From Deltaproteobacteria bacterium (GTDB taxonomy: Bacteria > Myxococcota > B64-G9), in NCBI GenBank assembly GCA_030591745.1, contig JAUVAM010000321.1:1-5461 (forward strand): 5,461 bases of DNA, read 5' to 3'. The translations under genes and the position numbers were made by a program. Under the pieces are notes generated by a model, which saw nothing but the letters and a program-made list of their open reading frames with translations, did not search any database and was not told the DNA's origin. How positions within the stretch are numbered: the first letter of the stretch is position 1; every line of letters begins with the position of its first letter. Below are positions 1-5,461 of this stretch, piece after piece.

Positions 1-2286
1 CGTGGCCAGCACCTCGGAAATATCCACGTTGTCCGGATCCTGCTTCAAGGCCTCTTGGAATCGCAGACGGGCCATCGCAAAGCGTTCTTCGATCATCAAC
101 TTGCGACCCTGCTCGACCAAGTCATCCGAAACCAGCCTGGTCACTTCCAGCTTAAGTGCATCAGCTTCCGCCCGGTAAGCGCTGCCTGGAGCCACTTGCC
201 GCAATGCGACCAGGGCATTGATGAAATCCTTGCTGTTGAGCAAAGAACGGGCGGAGGTCAAGGCGGCCTCGGCAGATGCTTCCTTCTGGATCGCTTCTTG
301 GTATTCCTTGACCACGCCACTGGCCGGCTGCAACTTGGCTGCCAATTGCAACTCAAGTTGTGCTGCTTTCCAGTTTTGGTTCTTAAACTCGATCTTGGCA
401 GCCTCCAGATGCGTATTGAATTTTTTCTGCGCATCCGCCTTTTGTTGCACAAGCGCCAGTTGCTCCTCGTCGGGCCCACTGGGCATGATCATCAAGATCA
501 GTAAAAAAACCACGATGACACCCAGCACTCCGGCTACCACCATCATCAAGCGCCGTTGCTTCATGTCTTTCCACATGCCAGTCAGCAGGCCCGTACTGAG
601 CGTAAACGACTTCCCCCTGGTCCTGGTGCCAGCCACCAACCCCTGGCCCTGATCGGTGGGTGCCGGCTCATAGGTTTCGCCTGCGTAGGCATCTTCGACT
701 GCAGCGGGTCGAGGATCGCGGAACTCGAGAATCGTGTTGCCGACTTCGATCTCATCCCCATCATTCAATTCGGCTCGAGGGACCTTTTTGCCGTTGAGAT
801 AGGTGCCATTTCCCGAGCCGAGATCGGTGAGGAAGAAAACATCGCCCTTGCGTTCCAGCATGGCGTGCCGCCGAGAACAAGCGATGTCGGGTAAAACCAA
901 ATCGTTATCCGGTCCCCGACCCATGGTCAACTCGCCACGCGAAAGAGGCAATTCCCGGCCCTCTTCCTCGCCCTGAACAATCACCAGATACACCTCAAGC
1001 CTGGGCTCGTCAGAAGCATCTCCACTAAGGATCTGTGTTTTGCCATCCAGATCAGAGGAAGGCGGCACCTCAATGCGCGTAGAAGCAGCGGGGTCCTGCG
1101 CTGTCTCATCATCGGCCTGATCGCCTTGATCGAAGGCAGCGACACCCTCGGGCGGAGTATGGGCCGACTGCCAACTTCCAGAATCTTCTCGCCCGGTCAC
1201 TTCGTCCCAGGTAGAAGGGGGCACCTGATCGGTTTCACTCGTGTGCTCATCCCAGGACTCCCCAGCTGCCTCGATCTCATCCTTATTTGTTCCCTCGGCC
1301 CACTCTGCATCGTTCTCTTCCTGCGCATCCTTGAGAGGGAAATCTTGATCATCCACAGACGACTTGGCCTTGTCGGAGGCCTTGTCGGAGGCCTTGTCGG
1401 AGGCCTTGTCCCAGGGCAATTGTTCAGCCAAGTCCTCTTCATCCCCACCCCTTCCCTCAGCAAAGCGCTGAGCGGCCTCGCGAAGTTCTTCAGCGTCCCA
1501 GTTGGCCGTATCCTCCTGCAGGGGTGGAAATCCGGATCCAGGAGTAGACGAGTTGCCGGTCACCTCTGCATCCGCCTGATCTGCACGGTCGGTCACCTCG
1601 GCATCTTCCGAATCCGCCTGGTCGATCACCTCATCATCCAAAACAGGTACATCGCCAGAAGGCTCAAGATCTAATCCGGGAGCTGAAACTTCTTCTTCCG
1701 GCTCATCATCGCTCGCCGAAGCAGCAGACATAGCCTGGAGGGCCTTCAAGTCATGCTCACCCGTGGATTCATCGATCTCAGTACCAAATCCATCTTTTTC
1801 TTTGGGCTCTTCTTTGGGCTCTTCTTTGGGCTCTTCTTTGGGCTCTTCTTTGGGCTCTTCTTTGGGTTCTTCTTTGGGTTCTTCTTTGGGCTCTTCTTTG
1901 GGTTCTGCTAGATCTACCGACTCGAAATCTCCTGTATTCACCGGTTCGAAATCCTCATCACCTATCGGCTGGAAACCCCCTGTATTTATTGGTTCAAAGT
2001 CTTCCTCATCCGCCAGCTTGAAATCCCCGGTGTTTACCCGCTCGAAGTCTTCATCGTCTACCGGCTCGAAGTCTCCTGTATTCAGCGGCTCAAAATCTTC
2101 ATCGTCCTCCGGCTCGAAATCCCCTGTGTCCACCGGCTCGAAGTCTTCATCGCTCACCGATTCGAAGTCCTCATCCGCTTTCAGATCTGTGCTTGCATCG
2201 AGGTCTGATTCCTCGCGCTCTTTCCCTGATGCTGTGCCCTGGAAAGATTGTTTTCGAAGTTGCTCTGATTTTTTTCTCGCCGCCAT
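1..2286 (-). CDS. Large membrane-anchored FHA protein with acidic repeat region and TPR-like tail (FHA2), 3'-partial
   Basis: I read this frame by hand from ATG 2286 to base 1: 762 codons, no stop, so the C-terminus lies outside the window. An in-frame TAA at 2305-2307 makes 2286 the first possible start; no strong Shine-Dalgarno precedes it. Order: short basic N-terminus (MAARKKSEQLRKQ); acidic low-complexity region, residues about 20-420, made of several tandem repeats; FHA domain about 430-522 with G456-R457, N461-D462, S471-R-R-H474, N493-G494-T495 and N498-G499; linker; one hydrophobic helix about 580-601 preceded by KDMKQRR, implying cytoplasmic FHA and outside C-terminus; then TPR-like helical repeats from about 620, such as AMARLRFQEALKQDPDN near the edge. 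FHA domains bind phosphothreonine peptides. As the gene after tadB, tadC and another FHA protein it is probably a regulator or scaffold of the Tad machine, which is inference. The family is clear at domain level; the exact role is unknown. Confidence 0.93.
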   Translation of the reverse strand, partial: MAARKKSEQLRKQSFQGTASGKEREESDLDASTDLKADEDFESVSDEDFEPVDTGDFEPEDDEDFEPLNTGDFEPVDDEDFERVNTGDFKLADEEDFEPINTGGFQPIGDEDFEPVNTGDFESVDLAEPKEEPKEEPKEEPKEEPKEEPKEEPKEEPKEEPKEKDGFGTEIDESTGEHDLKALQAMSAASASDDEPEEEVSAPGLDLEPSGDVPVLDDEVIDQADSEDAEVTDRADQADAEVTGNSSTPGSGFPPLQEDTANWDAEELREAAQRFAEGRGGDEEDLAEQLPWDKASDKASDKASDKAKSSVDDQDFPLKDAQEENDAEWAEGTNKDEIEAAGESWDEHTSETDQVPPSTWDEVTGREDSGSWQSAHTPPEGVAAFDQGDQADDETAQDPAASTRIEVPPSSDLDGKTQILSGDASDEPRLEVYLVIVQGEEEGRELPLSRGELTMGRGPDNDLVLPDIACSRRHAMLERKGDVFFLTDLGSGNGTYLNGKKVPRAELNDGDEIEVGNTILEFRDPRPAAVEDAYAGETYEPAPTDQGQGLVAGTRTRGKSFTLSTGLLTGMWKDMKQRRLMMVVAGVLGVIVVFLLILMIMPSGPDEEQLALVQQKADAQKKFNTHLEAAKIEFKNQNWKAAQLELQLAAKLQPASGVVKEYQEAIQKEASAEAALTSARSLLNSKDFINALVALRQVAPGSAYRAEADALKLEVTRLVSDDLVEQGRKLMIEERFAMARLRFQEALKQDPDNVDISEVLAT
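1366..1410 (-). repeat. 12-bp tandem repeat encoding (DKAS)3-DKAK in FHA2
   Basis: The plus-strand unit GGCCTTGTCGGA occurs in three perfect copies from 1366 to 1401, then 9 of 12 bases at 1402-1410. The protein reads DKAS three times, then DKAK. It has the same 12-bp period as the EEPK array but is unrelated in sequence, so two separate expansion events have lengthened the linker in frame. Confidence 0.92.
1567..1632 (-). repeat. Two 33-bp units encoding an 11-residue acidic repeat in FHA2
   Basis: Residues about 219-240 of FHA2 read EVIDQADSEDA then EVTDRADQADA, followed by a partial third start EVTG. The units match at 7 of 11 positions and have no gap between them. This is another independent duplication within the same acidic region, with no recognisable domain. 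Confidence 0.75.
1801..1908 (-). repeat. 12-bp tandem repeat encoding AEPK-(EEPK)8
   Basis: Nine contiguous 12-bp units, plus-strand form TTTGGGCTCTTC. Units at 1801-1860 (five) and 1885-1896 are identical. Those at 1861-1884 (two) differ by one C-to-T base, synonymous in the Glu codon. The unit at 1897-1908 ends TTCTGC and encodes AEPK. The repeat length is a multiple of three, so gain or loss of units keeps the FHA2 frame. It follows directly after the octapeptide array and continues into EKDGF. Near-identity of copies suggests recent slippage expansion. Confidence 0.95.
1906..2169 (-). repeat. Eleven tandem acidic octapeptides, DFEPVNTG / DFEPVDDE type
   Basis: Within FHA2 (residues about 40-127) the sequence is 11 consecutive 8-residue units (24 bp each). 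Two flavours largely alternate, giving a 16-residue (48 bp) super-period: DFEPVDTG, DFEPLNTG, DFERVNTG, DFEPINTG and DFEPVNTG versus DFESVSDE, DFEPEDDE, DFEPVDDE, DFKLADEE and GFQPIGDE; the last unit is DFESVDLA. A Phe starts nearly every unit at position 2, and the TG units carry a Thr in acidic context. The DNA copies have diverged more than those of the neighbouring EEPK array, so this array is probably older or under protein-level selection. Confidence 0.92.
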
Positions 2287-2304
2287 GGAGTCGCCAACCC
2301 AGTC

Positions 2305-2406
2305 TTACTGGAACTTGTCATACTCCCGCTCGGCCATTTGATATCTTGAATCTTCCTGATTGGGGAAGGTAAGCAAGATCAAGCGAAAGATGTCTTTCGC
2401 CTCTTT
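2305..2406 (-). other. In-frame continuation of FHA1 beyond its TAA (33 codons, probable lost C-terminal tail)
   Basis: Directly after the FHA1 stop (2407-2409), the same frame stays open for 33 codons to a second TAA at 2305-2307. It reads KEAKDIFRLILLTFP, then NQEDSRYQMAEREYDKFQ. With the preceding FQAAQKIKFKR it fits a TPR: Ala at repeat position 8 (A454), Ala 20, Phe 24, Ile 27 and Pro 32 are all in register, with the stop at position 17, usually Tyr or Phe. No start codon with a ribosome site lies in it; the only ATG would give a 10-residue peptide. The tail ends 18 nt before FHA2, normal operon spacing. I read it as the former C-terminus of FHA1. Whether it is ever translated cannot be told from sequence. 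Confidence 0.72.
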
Positions 2407-3792
2407 TTAACGCTTAAACTTAATCTTCTGCGCAGCCTGAAATTTCATATTAACAAAGCGCTTGTTGAGCTCCTTGTCGATTTCTCGAACCTTTTCGGTG
2501 GACTCATTGTAAATGGACGGACGGGCGTCTTCTGGCAGCAGTTCAAGGTAGTCCCGAACCTTTTGGTAGTGCTCCATGGCCCTATAGGCATTGCCGGGCT
2601 CTACGGTTCTCTCTTTGTAGGCCCGCTTGGCCTTGGTATAGGATGCGTCAGCCTTCTCCTTGTCTGGTGCCGGGATGGGTACCTCTTTGATTCGATCCAT
2701 CACCACAGACCAGGTTTCAAGTACAGGCGGACTCTCCCTATTCAGGGTGTTCATGAATTCTATTTTGTTGATCTCGTTCTCTATCAAGTGCTTTCGCGGC
2801 AAGTCGATGGTCATTGGAGGCGAAAGACCTTCCAGGGTCAAGGGCGCAAACTGCACATGTTCTCCATTCAGCAAGATTTGCACCTCTCCCTTCTGGGAGA
2901 CATTGCCCACCCGATAAGACAAGGTGGCACGGCCACTGGCGTACTTGAACTGAAAGGCCACGCGGAATTTGCAACCCGTATCCACGCGTCCCACACCATA
3001 GATAGTCGGGCGATTGCCGGTCTTCTCGTCGACTCCAAAAATATCCTGATCATACCAAGACATGCCGTGGACGACCTGTTTGCCGCCCATAAAGGCACCT
3101 GCCATAGCAAAGAGCACCAACAAACCAAAAACGCTGACGATCAGAATCTTCTTCTTTTTCTCAAGCCCGCCAAACCAAACCTTGAATCGACGAATTACTC
3201 CACCAGATGCCCGATTGGTTCCCAGATCGCCCGCTGGAATTTTCTGTTTTTTCTCGCGCTTCCTTGCACCTTTGGAATGAATAATAGGCCCCGCCGCCTT
3301 CTTGTTTGCAGATGCATCACGTCCACCACCGCCAGCTCGTTCACCGCGGGCCGCACGCGCACGAGCAGCCTTTGCAGCTCGCTCAGGAGATCGCTTGGCG
3401 CGGCCGCCCGAACGGGCCGCCCGACCTCGGGCGCCACGAGCAGCGGCCGATGCCTTTCGCGATGCAGCCGGATCACCACCGCCACCACCGCCGCTGCCAC
3501 CGCTGCCACCGTCAAAGCGAACCTTGGCTCCGCCCATGACGATCACATCTCCGGGCTTGAGCACCTCTTCCTGAACCTTCTTGCCGTTCAGCATGGTGCC
3601 ATTCGAGCTGCCCATATCCCGCATGATAAAAGCCCCACCCTTATTTCTTATGCTGAGATGTTGCCGAGAAATACCCGGGTCGGCCAGAACCACATCGTTC
3701 TCCATGGTTCGCCCAAATGTCACCTCAATGCGGTCGAACTCAAAAGATCGACCCTGCTCAGCACCTGATAACACGGTAACTTTGAATCCCAA
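2407..3792 (-). CDS. Membrane-anchored FHA protein with basic linker and extracytoplasmic TPR-like tail (FHA1)
   Basis: 461 residues from a TTG start. FHA domain at about 3-94 with the signature residues G27-R28, N32-D33, S42-R-Q-H45, N64-G65-T66 and N69-G70, so phosphothreonine binding should be intact. Residues 96-211 are a low-complexity linker beginning with a Gly/Ser run and then rich in Arg, Lys and Ala. KKKK (212-215) precedes one membrane helix (216-235), implying cytoplasmic FHA and outside C-terminus. Residues about 239-372 look beta-rich (for example GEVQILLNGEHVQF) with no family I can name. Residues about 377-461 are helical and TPR-like. TTG is the only usable start: an in-frame TGA lies at 3805-3807, and the first internal ATG (residue 30) would remove part of the FHA fold. 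It sits 46 nt after tadC, so a Tad-linked scaffold or regulator is inferred. The C-terminus appears truncated within a TPR. Confidence 0.9.
   Translation of the reverse strand: MGFKVTVLSGAEQGRSFEFDRIEVTFGRTMENDVVLADPGISRQHLSIRNKGGAFIMRDMGSSNGTMLNGKKVQEEVLKPGDVIVMGGAKVRFDGGSGGSGGGGGGDPAASRKASAAARGARGRAARSGGRAKRSPERAAKAARARAARGERAGGGGRDASANKKAAGPIIHSKGARKREKKQKIPAGDLGTNRASGGVIRRFKVWFGGLEKKKKILIVSVFGLLVLFAMAGAFMGGKQVVHGMSWYDQDIFGVDEKTGNRPTIYGVGRVDTGCKFRVAFQFKYASGRATLSYRVGNVSQKGEVQILLNGEHVQFAPLTLEGLSPPMTIDLPRKHLIENEINKIEFMNTLNRESPPVLETWSVVMDRIKEVPIPAPDKEKADASYTKAKRAYKERTVEPGNAYRAMEHYQKVRDYLELLPEDARPSIYNESTEKVREIDKELNKRFVNMKFQAAQKIKFKR
3160..3507 (-). other. GC-rich segment encoding the basic Gly/Ala/Arg/Lys linker of FHA1
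   Basis: Residues 96-211 of FHA1. A glycine run (GGSGGSGGGGGG) leads into stretches such as ARGARGRAARSGGRAKR and AARARAARGERAGGGGR, then a Lys-rich part (KGARKREKKQK). I count about 29 Lys/Arg against 6-7 Asp/Glu. Base composition is visibly richer in G and C here than in the flanking FHA and membrane regions, as expected from Gly/Ala/Arg codons. It is probably disordered and on the cytoplasmic side. Long open frames on the other strand here are by-products of this composition. Confidence 0.85.
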
Positions 3793-3798
3793 CGGAGT

Positions 3799-3804
3799 CT
3801 CCCG
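3799..3804 (-). promoter_or_regulatory. Ribosome binding site that fixes the TTG start of FHA1
   Basis: The minus strand reads CGGGAG, then six bases (ACTCCG), then TTG. The upstream in-frame TGA at 3805-3807 abuts this site, so the GGGAG-to-TTG arrangement decides the start. Confidence 0.75.
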
Positions 3805-3838
3805 TCAAAGCTCGGTCATGGTGACCCGGTCTTTTGCC

Positions 3839-4747
3839 TCATTGTTTGCCATAAATAAGCTGGAATACAATTGGACTGAAAAGAACGATAAACACCGTCG
3901 GAAAAATGCACATAACAAGCGGGAAGATCATCTTGACCGGTGCTTCATTGGCCAATTTCTCCGCTCTTTGGGTCCTCTCAATGCGAAGCTGAGTCGACTG
4001 AATGCGCAAGACCTTGCCAAGGCTTGTGCCCATTCGATCCGCCTGAATGAGCGCGGCGATGAATCGACTCAGCGGGGCCAGGCCCGCCCTTTCCGCCATG
4101 TCCCGCAGGGCTTCTTGCCTGGTCTTGCCCATACGCAATTCTTTGAGCATGGTGCTGAACTCACGAGTCAATGGACCCTGTCTGCCCTTCTTGGTCACTG
4201 TATCGACGGCCGCCTGAAAGTCCAAACCCGCTTCCACGGAGAGGGTCAGCAAATCCAAATTGTAGGGCAACTCGCGGGTCATGGCGAAGTGACGCTTTTT
4301 AACTTGGTCGTTCAACCAAATCGGAGGAAAGAACCAACCAAGAAGTGTAAACCAAACAATATGCCACATGGCCACGTCCATATCCATGCTGCCATTCATG
4401 AAATCAAGCAATAGCACTCCGAAACCCGTGAAAAACACCAAGGAAATCTGTTGGGCAGCCAAGAATTCATCTGGTTTCAATCCATCCAGACCGCCGGCAT
4501 GTGTAATCCGTCTGGCAATTCGTCGTTCGTATTTCGGCCAAATGAACTTCCGATTGATGCCCGCCAAACGCCGTAAAACAACTTTGCGGGCAGCTTTGAT
4601 GAAGGAGGAGTCATCAAGGGACTTGGCCTCAGTGACAAACTTTTTGAAGAATCCCTCCCAAACGCCCAGCACAAGAAAAAAGACCGCGGCCAGGGTTCCA
4701 ATAAACACCAACAGGCTCATCATGGAGCCCATTACATCGCCACCCAT
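3839..4747 (-). CDS. tadC: TadC, inner-membrane platform protein of the Tad (type IVc pilus) system
   Basis: 302 residues, a normal TadC length. TadC pairs with TadB to form the inner-membrane platform that the TadA/CpaF ATPase acts on during Flp-type pilin assembly (family knowledge). Visible: N-terminal membrane helix about 9-30; basic cytoplasmic stretch 51-80; helices about 96-116 and 126-145; a T2SF/GspF-type domain about 160-286 opening with LPYNLDLLTLSVEAGLDFQAA and carrying the LKELRMGKTRQEAL and LIQADRMGTSLGKVL segments; and a final hydrophobic segment with the TadC-like KMIFPLVMCIFP (272-283). The ATG at 4747 is favoured by AGGAG seven bases upstream. It starts 13 nt after tadB, so the two are probably translationally coupled and co-transcribed. 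TadC rather than TadB is assigned from the hydrophobic C-terminal tail, the N-terminal layout and the position after a clear TadB. Confidence 0.93.
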   Translation of the reverse strand: MGGDVMGSMMSLLVFIGTLAAVFFLVLGVWEGFFKKFVTEAKSLDDSSFIKAARKVVLRRLAGINRKFIWPKYERRIARRITHAGGLDGLKPDEFLAAQQISLVFFTGFGVLLLDFMNGSMDMDVAMWHIVWFTLLGWFFPPIWLNDQVKKRHFAMTRELPYNLDLLTLSVEAGLDFQAAVDTVTKKGRQGPLTREFSTMLKELRMGKTRQEALRDMAERAGLAPLSRFIAALIQADRMGTSLGKVLRIQSTQLRIERTQRAEKLANEAPVKMIFPLVMCIFPTVFIVLFSPIVFQLIYGKQ

Positions 4748-4754
4748 GATTAAG

Positions 4755-4759
4755 CTCCT
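4755..4759 (-). promoter_or_regulatory. Shine-Dalgarno of tadC, adjoining the tadB stop
   Basis: The minus strand reads AGGAG, then seven bases, then ATG. It begins one base after the tadB TGA (4763-4761), so ribosomes finishing tadB sit on the tadC entry site. This supports coupled synthesis of the two platform subunits. Confidence 0.8.
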
Positions 4760-4760
4760 C

Positions 4761-5461
4761 TCAAACGTTGATATTCACAATCTTTCGAATGAATATCATG
4801 CCGAAAAATTCAAGAATCAAAACCGAGCAAACCATAATGTACCCAAACCAGTGTTCGAACATGGGCTCCATCAGATCCGGCCGCATCCAGTTCAAGACGA
4901 AGCCCAAGCCAATTGGCAACATGGCTACAATCCAACCCTGCATCTTGCCCTGGGAAGTGAGCGCCTCGATCTTGCCTTCAAGGCGAAAACGCTCACGGAT
5001 GGTAGCGGCGATGGTGTCAAACATCTCCGCCATGTTACCGCCCAGTTGTCGGGAGATGATGGTCGAGGTAACCACAAGGTCCAAATCATCGCACTGGACC
5101 CGCTCCGCCATGGTCAATAGCCCTTCATCCAGGCCCACGCCCAACTTGACCTCGCGCACAAACAGACCGAACTCCTGCGACAAGGGTGCATCGGATTCCT
5201 GAGCCACGTGCTCGACAGCCTGCGGGAAACTCAACCCGGCCTTGAATGCATTGGACATAGCCGACAATGAGTCCACCAGCTGGATGTTAAACTTCTTCAA
5301 GCGCCGTTTACGGAACATACGCACAAGGAGGATGGGTAAGAAAAGGCCAGCGATGGCCAGAATGATGGTGTAGAAGAGGCCGAAGAACAAGAGACCCATG
5401 ACGATAAACAAAGCCGTAATGGAGATGTTGAGTATCAGCAATTGACGGCCATCAATGAAAA
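4761..5461 (-). CDS. tadB: TadB, inner-membrane platform protein of the Tad system, 5'-partial
   Basis: 232 codons are visible before the TGA, and the frame is still open at the right edge (FIDGRQLLILNIS is the first readable part). A TTG at 5439-5441 could be mistaken for a start, but coding sequence continues upstream and TadB proteins are usually near 300 residues, so perhaps 70-90 residues are missing. In visible numbering: two hydrophobic segments about 7-24 and 26-46; basic RKRRLKKF (50-57); T2SF/GspF-type domain about 58-180 with QLVDSLSAMSNAFKAGLSF, then the hallmark GGNMAEMFDTIAATIRER (140-157) and IEALTSQGKMQGW (164-176); and two C-terminal membrane segments. With TadC it forms the platform moved by the TadA/CpaF ATPase, whose gene would be expected upstream, to the right of the window. 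Confidence 0.94.
   Translation of the reverse strand, partial: FIDGRQLLILNISITALFIVMGLLFFGLFYTIILAIAGLFLPILLVRMFRKRRLKKFNIQLVDSLSAMSNAFKAGLSFPQAVEHVAQESDAPLSQEFGLFVREVKLGVGLDEGLLTMAERVQCDDLDLVVTSTIISRQLGGNMAEMFDTIAATIRERFRLEGKIEALTSQGKMQGWIVAMLPIGLGFVLNWMRPDLMEPMFEHWFGYIMVCSVLILEFFGMIFIRKIVNINV

Noticed and set aside
1801..2169. CRISPR-like array
   Set aside because: Repeats are contiguous with no spacers and are in-frame coding repeats.
1763..2341. Plus-strand 192-codon open frame with a Ser-Leu-Gly-Ser repeat
   Set aside because: It is the antisense of the EEPK and octapeptide repeats of FHA2. Repeat periodicity keeps the opposite frames open; the minus-strand frame has a full domain architecture.
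2563..3768. Plus-strand 401-codon open frame opposite FHA1
   Set aside because: Composition is chaotic with no domain, and it lies antisense to an FHA-TM protein with intact signature motifs.
3805..3819. Four-codon mini-frame (MTEL) between tadC and FHA1, as a possible leader peptide
   Set aside because: Too short and without a ribosome site of its own; chance occurrence is likely.
3814..3826. Inverted repeat GGTCA-TGG-TGACC between tadC and FHA1, as a hairpin or operator
   Set aside because: Only five-base arms with a three-base loop and no T-run; too weak to call a terminator or operator.
3581..4414. Plus-strand 277-codon open frame across the FHA1/tadC junction
   Set aside because: Shadow of tadC and FHA1; no recognisable domain, and it opposes a well-supported operon.
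4368..5120. Plus-strand 250-codon open frame opposite tadB/tadC
   Set aside because: Antisense to two clear T2SF-type domains, with no coherent protein features.
5439..5441. TTG as the start of tadB
   Set aside because: The frame is open to the window edge with coding-like residues upstream, and the resulting protein would be far shorter than TadB usually is.

Overview
The window is a stretch of one tad (type IVc / Flp pilus-type) assembly locus. All genes are on the minus strand, so transcription runs from the right edge to the left edge. Tad gene pairing plus membrane-anchored FHA (forkhead-associated, phosphothreonine-binding) proteins suggest a Gram-negative bacterium, with the myxococcal/deltaproteobacterial lineages as my best guess. 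That placement is inference; no marker gene is present. Base composition looks intermediate, with a GC-rich patch at about 3300-3540.

In order of transcription: (1) tadB, 5'-truncated by the right edge (5461-4761); (2) tadC, complete (4747-3839); (3) a 461-residue FHA protein started by TTG (3792-2407); (4) a very large second FHA protein starting at 2286, with no stop before the left edge, so its 3' end is missing. The last gene fills about 42% of the window. On the plus strand this area also shows open frames, but these are shadows. Junctions are 13 nt (tadB/tadC), 46 nt (tadC/FHA1) and 120 nt (FHA1/FHA2). No terminator or convincing promoter was seen between genes, so one operon is likely.

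TadB and TadC are the paired inner-membrane platform proteins of the Tad machine. The two FHA proteins share one plan: cytoplasmic FHA domain, charged linker, one membrane helix preceded by basic residues, then an extracytoplasmic part with TPR-like helices. They differ strikingly in the cytoplasmic linkers: FHA1 carries a Gly/Ala/Arg/Lys-rich basic linker, whereas FHA2 has about 400 residues of acidic, repeat-built disordered sequence. They may form a phospho-responsive scaffold at the Tad platform (inference).

The most notable observation is that the FHA1 reading frame continues in the same frame for 33 more codons beyond its TAA. The continuation completes a TPR, with the stop at a position normally occupied by Tyr/Phe, and ends 18 nt before FHA2. 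FHA1 therefore looks like a slightly truncated version of a longer ancestral protein, through nonsense mutation, sequencing error or, less likely, readthrough.
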